Positions 58,208 through 64,000 of a DNA stretch of 64,000 nt are shown here, in pieces; the first letter of the stretch is position 1; each line of letters starts with the position of its first letter. The notes beneath the pieces were generated by a model. The model saw nothing but the letters and a program-made list of their open reading frames with translations, was not told where the DNA came from and ran no database searches. This stretch comes from Plesiomonas shigelloides (lineage in GTDB: Bacteria; Pseudomonadota; Gammaproteobacteria; Enterobacterales; CAMTGL01). The stretch covers positions 2,421,773 through 2,485,772 of the forward strand of contig NZ_LT575468.1 in assembly GCF_900087055.1 (NCBI RefSeq), given 5' to 3'. The position numbers and the translations under genes are program-made.

Positions 58208-59473
58208 TTATTTTCTGGTTAGATTATCCCCGTAGCCAATCCACTTATAGGTGGTCAGGGCTTCTAAACCCATCGGCCCACGCGCATGCAGTTTTTGTGT
58301 ACTGACCGCCACTTCGGCGCCTAAACCAAATTGGCCACCGTCAGTAAAACGGGTGCTAGCGTTAACATATACCGCCGCGGCATCTACTTCTAAGGTAAAG
58401 CGATCTGCGTGCGCCAGCGTCTGAGTCAGAATGCTTTCACTATGGCCGCTACCGTGGTGGTTGATATGACTAATCGCTTCATCCAGATCCCCCACAATTT
58501 TGACGTTCAAGTCCAGCGACAACCACTCATCCACATAATCCTCAGCCTGCACCGGGATCACCTGCGCACGTGTACCGGCCGCCTGCAGCAACGCCAAACT
58601 TTCTGGGCAAGCATGTAAAGTCACACCCAAACTGTGCAAATAATTGGCCAATTCCGGCAAAAAATCTGCCGCAATATGGCGATGCACCAACAGGGTTTCC
58701 AAGGCGTTACACACGCTCGGACGTTGCACTTTGGCGTTTTCAATCACACTCACGGCGCCAATCAAATCGGCACTGGCATCCACAAACATATGACACACGC
58801 CAATACCGCCGGTAATCACGGGGATGGTGGCTTGTTCACGGCACAAGGCCTGCAACCCTGAACCACCGCGTGGGATAATCATGTCGACATACTTATCCAG
58901 TGTCAGCAATTCGGTCACCAACGCCCGATCCGGATCGTCAATCGACTGCACAGCAGCTGCCGGTAAATTGCATTCTGCCAACGCATGCTGAATAACAGCT
59001 ACCATCGCCTGATTGGTATGCACAGTTTCCTTACCACCGCGTAAAATCACCGCATTCCCGGTTTTCAGGCATAAACTCGCCACATCAATGGTCACATTCG
59101 GGCGCGCCTCATAAATGGTGCCTATCACCCCAAGCGGAACGCGGCGGCGCACCAGATCCAGCCCATTATCCAAACGACTACCGTCTATCACTTCGCCGAC
59201 CGGATCATGCAAGCGACTAACCTGACGCACATCGCTGGCAATTCCTTGTAGACGTTCAGGCGTCAGACACAGGCGGTCGAGCATCGCACTGCTCAAACCG
59301 GCCGCTTCGGCGGCAAACAAATCACGGGCATTCGCCGCCAGAATTTCAGCTTCCCGCGCCATCAGCTCATCGGCAATCAGATGTAAGGCCTGATTCTTTT
59401 GGGCTGAACTTAAGATAGCTAAACGGTATGACGCCTGTTTGGCGGCATACCCCATATCCGTTAAACGATTCAT
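58208..59473 (-). CDS. proA: Gamma-glutamyl phosphate reductase
   Basis: Second step of proline synthesis: NADPH reduction of glutamyl-5-phosphate to the semialdehyde. The 421-residue protein (417 in E. coli) has the catalytic Cys255 in [15 protein letters not shown]. The cofactor region [27 protein letters not shown]-type block is near 110-140, and the signature [22 protein letters not shown] is near the C-terminus. It starts 10 bases after proB. Confidence 0.97.
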   Translation of the reverse strand: MNRLTDMGYAAKQASYRLAILSSAQKNQALHLIADELMAREAEILAANARDLFAAEAAGLSSAMLDRLCLTPERLQGIASDVRQVSRLHDPVGEVIDGSRLDNGLDLVRRRVPLGVIGTIYEARPNVTIDVASLCLKTGNAVILRGGKETVHTNQAMVAVIQHALAECNLPAAAVQSIDDPDRALVTELLTLDKYVDMIIPRGGSGLQALCREQATIPVITGGIGVCHMFVDASADLIGAVSVIENAKVQRPSVCNALETLLVHRHIAADFLPELANYLHSLGVTLHACPESLALLQAAGTRAQVIPVQAEDYVDEWLSLDLNVKIVGDLDEAISHINHHGSGHSESILTQTLAHADRFTLEVDAAAVYVNASTRFTDGGQFGLGAEVAVSTQKLHARGPMGLEALTTYKWIGYGDNLTRK

Positions 59474-59483
59474 TGTCTTACCC

Positions 59484-60587
59484 TTAAATCAGAATCAGAT
59501 CATCGCGGTGGATCACCACCCGTCCGTATTCGTAGCCCAAAATGTCGGCAATTTCTTGCGACTGGTGTCCGGCAATCAAACTGAGCGCATCACTGTTGTA
59601 ACGGCTCATGCCACGGGCAATCTCTTTACCATTCGGTGCCCGCACGCGCAGCACTTCACCGCGCGAGAAGGTACCGCTTACGCTGACCACGCCACTTGGC
59701 AATAAAGAGCTGCCACGCTGTAAAATGGCTTGCGCCGCGCCATCATCTACCTGCAGTTCACCCGCCGGTGGTGGCCCGAAAATCCAGCGTTTACGGTTTT
59801 CTAATGGCGTGGTTTGTGGATGAAAACGGGTGCCCACGGAATGATTGGCAACCACATCGGCAATCACATGCGCTCGGCTCCCCGCTGCAATCACCACTTC
59901 GATACCGGCGCGATTGGCCACATCGGCCGCTTGTAGCTTGGTGCTCATGCCGCCAGTACCTAAACCGGATACGCTGTCACCGGCCAGTGCACGCAAAGTA
60001 TCATCCACGGCGTGGACTTCGCGAATGAGCTCGGCCTCAGGGTGTTTGCGAGGGTCTGCGGTAAATAAGCCTGCTTGGTCAGTGAGCAAAATCAGTTTGT
60101 CGGCTTCGGCCAAAATCGCCGCCAACGCAGACAAATTATCGTTATCGCCCACTTTGATTTCAGTGGTGGCTACGGCATCGTTTTCGTTGATGACCGGCAC
60201 AATATTCTGATCGAGTAAGGCACGCAGCATATCACGGGCGTTCAGAAAACGCTCGCGATCCTCCAAGTCAGCACGGGTCAGTAACATCTGCCCGATGTTG
60301 AGGCCGTAAATTGAGAACAGCTGCTCCCAAAGCTGGATCAGGCATGTTTGCCCCACCGCGGCCAGCAGTTGTTTCGACGCCATCGTGGGAGGGAGATCGG
60401 GGTAGCCCAAGTGTTCACGACCGGCAGCAATAGCACCGGACGTTACGATCACCATACGGTGGCCGGCTTGCTGCATCTGTGCACACTGTCGGACGAGCTC
60501 CACCATGTGTGCGCGGTTCAACTTCCGTGAACCGCCTGTCAGCACACTGGTACCCAATTTCACAACGATGGTTTGACAACTGCTCAT
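59484..60587 (-). CDS. proB: Glutamate 5-kinase
   Basis: First, proline-inhibited step of proline synthesis. It is 367 residues, exactly the E. coli length. The amino-acid kinase domain (about 1-255) has [13 protein letters not shown] and [12 protein letters not shown], and a C-terminal PUA domain follows (about 275-360). The start is the ATG at 60587, matching the E. coli N-terminus; the frame continues 29 codons upstream without homology. Forms the proBA operon. Confidence 0.97.
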   Translation of the reverse strand: MSSCQTIVVKLGTSVLTGGSRKLNRAHMVELVRQCAQMQQAGHRMVIVTSGAIAAGREHLGYPDLPPTMASKQLLAAVGQTCLIQLWEQLFSIYGLNIGQMLLTRADLEDRERFLNARDMLRALLDQNIVPVINENDAVATTEIKVGDNDNLSALAAILAEADKLILLTDQAGLFTADPRKHPEAELIREVHAVDDTLRALAGDSVSGLGTGGMSTKLQAADVANRAGIEVVIAAGSRAHVIADVVANHSVGTRFHPQTTPLENRKRWIFGPPPAGELQVDDGAAQAILQRGSSLLPSGVVSVSGTFSRGEVLRVRAPNGKEIARGMSRYNSDALSLIAGHQSQEIADILGYEYGRVVIHRDDLILI

Positions 60588-60706
60588 GGGATAATGCCTG
60601 AATCCTGCTTTGGCTGAAAAAAAGTGAATCTTTGTTGTAGCAGCTTGCAGCGGCGCTGCCAACTGACTGCACAAAAATTTTCACGATTCAGCACGCCGTT
60701 GCAGGT

Positions 60707-61111
60707 TCAGGCCGCCGTATTGAGATCTATGCCACATACGCCGGGCGCAGGCTGCAGTTCAATCTCCAAACTGTGTAGTAATTGGCGTAATCGCGGATAG
60801 AACACCCGTAGGGTATTGTGAACTTCATCAGCAATGGTTTTATCCGGTAACGGTTTTTCCAACCAATCACCGTTCTTATCGTAAAAACCAAAGCGATACT
60901 GATAGGTTAGCGCCTGACGATCCGCATCAGCCTGTAACTCCAGCCACCAGCCCCAAAACTCTCGTTTTTCGGTGGGTAGACGTGGATTGGCGCAAACGGC
61001 CAGACAATCGAAGAAAAACTGCTGCTCCAGACACTGGCTTTCACGCAGGTAAGGGCCAAGAGCAGTCAGTTTTCTGATCAGCTTAGAGCGGGGTTGCCCG
61101 AGAACCAGCAT
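60707..61111 (-). CDS. crl: Sigma-S-assisting factor Crl
   Basis: Binds sigma-S (RpoS) and promotes its assembly with RNA polymerase. The 134-residue protein (133 in E. coli) keeps the core: RSKLIRKLTALGPYLRE, QQFFFDCLAVC and REFWGWWLELQA. The C-terminal 25 residues differ. The start is the ATG at 61111, five bases after a perfect AAGGAGG; a GTG two codons earlier overlaps that Shine-Dalgarno. crl is limited to some gammaproteobacteria, which helps place the organism. Confidence 0.95.
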   Translation of the reverse strand: MLVLGQPRSKLIRKLTALGPYLRESQCLEQQFFFDCLAVCANPRLPTEKREFWGWWLELQADADRQALTYQYRFGFYDKNGDWLEKPLPDKTIADEVHNTLRVFYPRLRQLLHSLEIELQPAPGVCGIDLNTAA

Positions 61112-61172
61112 ATGCACCTCCTTGGTGATTTGCCTATTCTTGCAGCAAATACCGGAGAGCTGGCAAGCTGTT

Positions 61173-62417
61173 TTATATTAGTTTTTGTTCTATCCAATCA
61201 GCAATCTGTTCCATAGCCCGTTGGAAGCCGGTTGGCAGAGGGCTGGACGGAATTTTTAAGCGTCGTCCTTCTACCGAAGACATCGCGATAAAGCGGTTTT
61301 CTTCTTCTGGGCAGAACGGATCGCCCTCAATTCCCGCCGCCAATACCGGCACCTGACAACGACGCCCCAATAGCCCTTGGTTTTTCAGCGAGTAACTTTG
61401 CAGTTCGGCGCGCAATAACCCTTCCGCCGAGGCATCGATGCCCAAGCGGCTCGCCAGCATATCCACATACATCTGCGGCACTTGGTCAAACTGACGTGGG
61501 CTACACAGCAGATGGTGCACCACGGCGCCCAGACAAGCGACGCCACGCAAACGCTGCGGCTCTAAAAACGCCAGTCGGAGCGCGGCATTGGCACCAAACC
61601 GGATCCCTAAAATCACCACTTTATGATGATCGACCCACGGCTCTTGCTCCAGATGGTGCAGCAATACCTGATGCAAACAGCTGGTGTCTTGGGTTAGCGT
61701 CCAGCGTGAAGACGCACCGACCGATGGCATATCCATGGTCACCATGGCAATACCACGTGGGGCCAGATATTCGCGGAACAAGCGATACGAGTCGCTATGC
61801 AGGCTATCAAGACCACCACACAGCATCACGACCGGATAAGGGCCTTCATCGCCCGGCAGGTGTAAATATGCCTGCAACGGGTGTCCTTCATGGCGCAATG
61901 ACAGTTCGCGTACCTTGTAACCCAAGCAATGCGCCGCTTCTTTGTAAGCGCGGTTAGCCAGCACTTCGACTTGCTCGGCCAAATGGTCACCGCGCAGATG
62001 CGGATAACTGGCCACGCTGTAATGCAATGCAGCCTGTAGCCAATGTTCACCGGCCTGCGCCTGATCGCCTGCATCCAGCGCTTTTTGCTGCCACTGCATG
62101 GCCTGATTGGCCCATTCGTAAATCCAGTTACCACTGCGATAGCCAATCACGGTATCGAGCAAATGAGGCTGAGTGCGCTCTGCATCGCTAACCGCAATGC
62201 GCGCCAGTGTGGCTTCTAAATCAATAGGATTGATACCGCGCCAAATCCATTGCGGACGGTTCAAGACCCGATACCAGCTAGGCTCAGTTCGACCATCTAA
62301 AGAGGAGTTAATTTGTGGATTGGCAATACGCGGTTGGCGACGGGCTATCGTCGAGGTTTCCTGCTGATTAACCTGCGGCTTAAACAGACTTTGCGAGCGG
62401 TTGATAGGTTCACTCAT
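61173..62417 (-). CDS. frsA: Esterase FrsA (fermentation/respiration switch protein)
   Basis: Alpha/beta-hydrolase that in E. coli and Vibrio interacts with EIIA-Glc; reported to hydrolyse esters. It is 414 residues, the E. coli length, and collinear with it. Landmarks are WYRVLNRPQWIWRGINPIDLE (near 47-67), MLCGGLDSLHSDSYRLF (oxyanion region near 200), GIRFGANAALRLAFLEPQRL (nucleophile-elbow region near 270) and the final DWIEQKLI. The EIIA-Glc link is of interest because NagE here also needs a separate EIIA. It lies between gpt and crl, as in E. coli. Confidence 0.95.
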   Translation of the reverse strand: MSEPINRSQSLFKPQVNQQETSTIARRQPRIANPQINSSLDGRTEPSWYRVLNRPQWIWRGINPIDLEATLARIAVSDAERTQPHLLDTVIGYRSGNWIYEWANQAMQWQQKALDAGDQAQAGEHWLQAALHYSVASYPHLRGDHLAEQVEVLANRAYKEAAHCLGYKVRELSLRHEGHPLQAYLHLPGDEGPYPVVMLCGGLDSLHSDSYRLFREYLAPRGIAMVTMDMPSVGASSRWTLTQDTSCLHQVLLHHLEQEPWVDHHKVVILGIRFGANAALRLAFLEPQRLRGVACLGAVVHHLLCSPRQFDQVPQMYVDMLASRLGIDASAEGLLRAELQSYSLKNQGLLGRRCQVPVLAAGIEGDPFCPEEENRFIAMSSVEGRRLKIPSSPLPTGFQRAMEQIADWIEQKLI

Positions 62418-62469
62418 TGACGTACAACACTCCTGTCATCCGATGATGTTGTCGAGTTTACGCCACAGC

Positions 62470-62502
62470 ATAAGAAAACGCCCCACAAGATGCGAGGCGT
62501 TT
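62470..62502 (-). terminator. Terminator of gpt
   Basis: Minus strand: AAACGCC/GGCGTTT stem with an imperfect inner extension, followed by TCTTA. It is 10 bases after the gpt stop and before frsA. Confidence 0.65.
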
Positions 62503-62511
62503 AGTCAATAT

Positions 62512-62973
62512 TTAGTCACGTCCGGCAACTGGCGGGACAAAAGTGATACCCATATCCCACGGCTGTTCAATCCAAGTGTCTTGTGGAATATCAATCACAT
62601 AGTCATCAACCAGTGGGCGACCGGCCGGCTTAGCGAACATTGTCACAAAGTGCGCTTTCGGATACATCTCGCGCAGCACCTTAGCGGTACCACCGGTATC
62701 CACCAGATCGTCAACCAGCAGGAAGCCTTCGCCATCCCCTTCAGCACGCTTAAGCACCGTCAGGGCGCGCTGATGATCGTGGTCATAGCTAGAGATACAC
62801 ACGGTATCTACATGACGAATGCCCAGTTCACGAGCCAGCAAGGCTGCCGGTACCAGACCACCGCGGCTAACCGCGATAATGCCTTTCCACTGCTCGGCTG
62901 GCAGCAAACGGTGAGCCAATTTACGGGCGTGGATCTGCAGCATGTCCCAGCTGACGATATATTTTTCTGTCAT
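62512..62973 (-). CDS. gpt: Xanthine-guanine phosphoribosyltransferase
   Basis: Salvages guanine, xanthine and hypoxanthine with PRPP. The 153-residue protein (152 in E. coli) has the PRPP-binding signature [19 protein letters not shown] near 85-103. The N-terminal loop [18 protein letters not shown] and base-site [20 protein letters not shown] are also present. A PurR-like palindrome lies upstream at 63119-63134. Confidence 0.97.
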   Translation of the reverse strand: MTEKYIVSWDMLQIHARKLAHRLLPAEQWKGIIAVSRGGLVPAALLARELGIRHVDTVCISSYDHDHQRALTVLKRAEGDGEGFLLVDDLVDTGGTAKVLREMYPKAHFVTMFAKPAGRPLVDDYVIDIPQDTWIEQPWDMGITFVPPVAGRD

Positions 62974-63298
62974 GGCGATAACCCCGATCGCAACCCGTAC
63001 TCAGCGGCATTGCGTTTCAATTTTGTTGGACGTAACACGTTATCAAGAATAAAAACGATTTCAGTAGAATGCCAGATAACCCGACAGCCTAGTGAAATCG
63101 GTCTTGGTATGCATGCAGTGGCAAACGTTTGCCAATTTACCTAAAAAAGAGCCAAAAACTGTTGGGGCGCGATTATAGAGACAACACCAGACAAAAACCA
63201 GTGATTCAGGCAGAGAATCTGCGATATATGCAATCTTTTGAAGGATTGTGCGGCCAACTGCTGCTTTTTACAGCACTGGTAAATTGCAGGCAAAAAAA
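62974..63298. promoter_or_regulatory. gpt upstream region
   Basis: A 325-base non-coding stretch up to the terminator of the small upstream unit. It contains the PurR-like box and, on the minus strand, a perfect TATAAT (63177-63172) followed by CGCGCCCC, a stringent-type discriminator. No good -35 is visible. Open frames here (e.g. plus 63129-63332) lack Shine-Dalgarno and protein-like composition. Confidence 0.5.
63119..63134. promoter_or_regulatory. PurR-like operator upstream of gpt
   Basis: TGGCAAACGTTTGCCA is a perfect 16-bp palindrome whose core GCAAACGTTTGC is the PurR consensus centre. It is 146 bases before the gpt start codon, downstream of the TATAAT element. Confidence 0.7.
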
Positions 63299-63320
63299 AC
63301 CACCTTCGCTGGAAGGTGGT
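63291..63320 (-). terminator. Terminator of the small ORF unit
   Basis: Minus strand: 9-bp perfect stem ACCACCTTC/GAAGGTGGT with a 4-base loop followed by TTTTTTT. It marks the end of a leftward transcript beginning in the 63.7 kb region. Confidence 0.88.
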
Positions 63321-63349
63321 AAAAATACCTAGGAATCAGGTGTGGGCCA

Positions 63350-63403
63350 TCATAATTCACTGATAGACCAATAGGGATGAACAAAATCGTTCAATGTTGC
63401 CAT
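63350..63403 (-). CDS. Possible 17-codon ORF downstream of the 32-codon ORF
   Basis: ATG at 63403 to TGA at 63350 encodes MATLNDFVHPYWSISEL. Only a weak GGTAA lies upstream, inside a hairpin that starts at the previous ORF's stop codon. It lies before the terminator, so it would be on the same transcript. Support is weak. Confidence 0.2.
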   Translation of the reverse strand: MATLNDFVHPYWSISEL

Positions 63404-63428
63404 CATTACCGGGCAGTGAAACCGGTAA

Positions 63429-63527
63429 TCAGAAAATTCGGTAGCCGAACTCGCGTGGATAAACAAACTGTTGTCCGGTATAGACACCACGACGGTTCCA
63501 GAACAAATCGCAATAAATACCTTGCAT
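63429..63527 (-). CDS. Candidate 32-residue small protein, unrecognised
   Basis: ATG at 63527 to TGA at 63429, with a strong GAGGTG Shine-Dalgarno 4 bases upstream. The peptide starts MQGIYCDLFWNRRGVY and ends YPREFGYRIF: rich in aromatics (Tyr, Phe, Trp) and Arg, one Cys, no membrane segment. I do not recognise it. Support comes from its surroundings: an extended -10 promoter with a CRP-like site upstream (63676-63724), a leader with a short GTG ORF and a hairpin ending 3 bases before the Shine-Dalgarno, and a terminator 109 bases past the stop. It could be a small protein or a regulatory leader peptide. Confidence 0.5.
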   Translation of the reverse strand: MQGIYCDLFWNRRGVYTGQQFVYPREFGYRIF

Positions 63528-63531
63528 AAAT

Positions 63532-63582
63532 CACCTCATTAACAAGTGTTACTAAAGACCAATGCGGCGCCTTTAACTTGTT
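63532..63582 (-). promoter_or_regulatory. Leader hairpin next to the small ORF Shine-Dalgarno
   Basis: On the minus strand AACAAGT (63582-63576) pairs with ACTTGTT (63547-63541), and inside it TAAAG (63575-63571) pairs with CTTTA (63557-63553). The 3' arm ends 3 bases before GAGGTG (63537-63532). The 5' arm contains the last codons and stop of the GTG leader ORF. Confidence 0.5.
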
Positions 63583-63608
63583 CTCAGTTCCTTGGAGGCG
63601 TGAGACAC
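63573..63608 (-). CDS. Possible 11-codon leader peptide (GTG start)
   Basis: GTG at 63608 to TAA at 63573 encodes MSHASKELRTS, with AAGGA 8 bases upstream. Its final codons form the 5' arm of the hairpin before the 32-codon ORF. A second mini-ORF (63645-63613, MQRNFRKLKD) lies just before it without a Shine-Dalgarno. Confidence 0.35.
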   Translation of the reverse strand: MSHASKELRTS

Positions 63609-63675
63609 GGGCTTAATCCTTAAGCTTTCTAAAGTTGCGTTGCATGTTGTTGTGTTGCTTTTCTCAACGCTCAAA

Positions 63676-63724
63676 ATAATACCACTTCGGAATTTAATTA
63701 CAAGAAAAAGTGATATGAATCACG
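63676..63724 (-). promoter_or_regulatory. Promoter and CRP-like site of the small ORF unit
   Basis: Minus strand: TTGTAA (63703-63698), 16 bases, TATTAT (63681-63676) with an extended TGG before it. AGTGA-N6-TCACG at 63709-63724 fits CRP (8/10). It also partly fits FNR (TGAT-N4-ATCA) and lies just upstream of the -35. Confidence 0.55.
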
Positions 63725-64000
63725 CAAAAACCTTTCAGCACTAAAATACCCCTTCATTCTTGATCTAAAAATTACAGATAGAGCGCAACAATTCAGCGTT
63801 TGCAACTCATTGTCTTATCAGTGAAATGGCATGTGCCGCGTGGGTCACCTCTTTTACGGCCTGTCATGTGGGTAAAATCTATCGCAGAAAACGGCAGATC
63901 ATTTTTTGCTTCTGCAACGGCAGTGGTATGCTGTGACTCATAAACCTGCATTTGCCAAATAACACGCTGTTTTATTTGACAACGTAGTTATAAATAGCGC
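63725..64000. other. Right-edge intergenic sequence
   Basis: No supported gene. A plus-strand extended -10 (TGGTATGCT, 63924-63932) may serve a gene beyond the window. In E. coli gpt is divergent from pepD, so pepD is a guess for the next gene. Confidence 0.35.

Noticed and set aside
62401-63144. 247-codon plus-strand frame across gpt and its leader
   Set aside because: Antisense to gpt, which has intact motifs; composition is not protein-like.

Overview
This is a 64 kb chromosomal window from a gammaproteobacterium of the Enterobacterales/Vibrionales neighbourhood. Most proteins match their E. coli counterparts nearly residue for residue, and several blocks keep E. coli gene order: sdhC-sdhD-sdhA beside gltA, seqA-pgm, ybfE-fldA-fur, glnS/nagE/nagBACD, asnB-tRNA-ubiF-miaB-ybeZYX-lnt, leuS-lptE-holA-nadD, rsfS-rlmH-mrdAB-dacA-ybeD-lipBA and gpt-frsA-crl-proBA. 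Other features are not E. coli-like: a lone acetoacetyl-CoA reductase, a large chitobiase beside nagE, a DUF523-DUF1722 fusion beside phrB, DUF2788 in the fldA operon and a DUF4442 protein. Plesiomonas shigelloides or a close relative is my best guess; this is inferred from gene content only.

Layout. 1-2.4 kb: sdhCDA (minus, sdhA cut by the window edge), divergent from gltA at 2.9-4.2 kb. 4.4-11.4 kb, all minus: phbB, ybgI, phrB, TudS-like ybgA fusion, ybfA, pgm, seqA. 11.5-14.8 kb: ybfF, the DUF2788-ybfE-fldA operon, a convergent DUF4442 gene, and fur. 15-25.6 kb: glnS, then the amino-sugar locus (chb and nagE minus; nagB-nagA-nagC and nagD plus), with NagC-like and CRP-like sites in the divergent gap. 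25.7-29.2 kb: a CPA2 antiporter and asnB. 29.7-30.7 kb: nine tRNA genes (3 Met, 1 Leu, 5 identical Gln). 31-38 kb: ubiF (minus), miaB-ybeZ-ybeY-ybeX-lnt (plus), ybeL (minus). 38.8-51.9 kb: a long plus-strand run for leucyl-tRNA synthesis, LPS assembly, NAD synthesis, ribosome silencing, cell elongation (PBP2/RodA/DacA) and lipoate synthesis. 52.1-63 kb, all minus: an RND efflux operon, proBA, crl, frsA, gpt. The right end holds a probable small-peptide gene with a structured leader.

How the genes work together. The amino-sugar block is a compact chitin-oligosaccharide pathway: periplasmic chitobiase releases GlcNAc, NagE imports and phosphorylates it, NagA and NagB convert it to fructose-6-phosphate, and NagC senses GlcNAc-6-P. 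The 33.9-51.9 kb block joins translation (MiaB, LeuS, YbeY, RsfS, RlmH) with envelope growth (Lnt, LptE, PBP2, RodA, DacA).

The observations most worth a second look are a leader-peptide/hairpin/32-codon ORF/terminator unit near 63.3-63.7 kb; an rlpA-position lipoprotein that has a SPOR domain but no RlpA catalytic domain; and the TudS-type desulfidase fusion overlapping photolyase. I saw no insertion sequence, prophage or CRISPR array.
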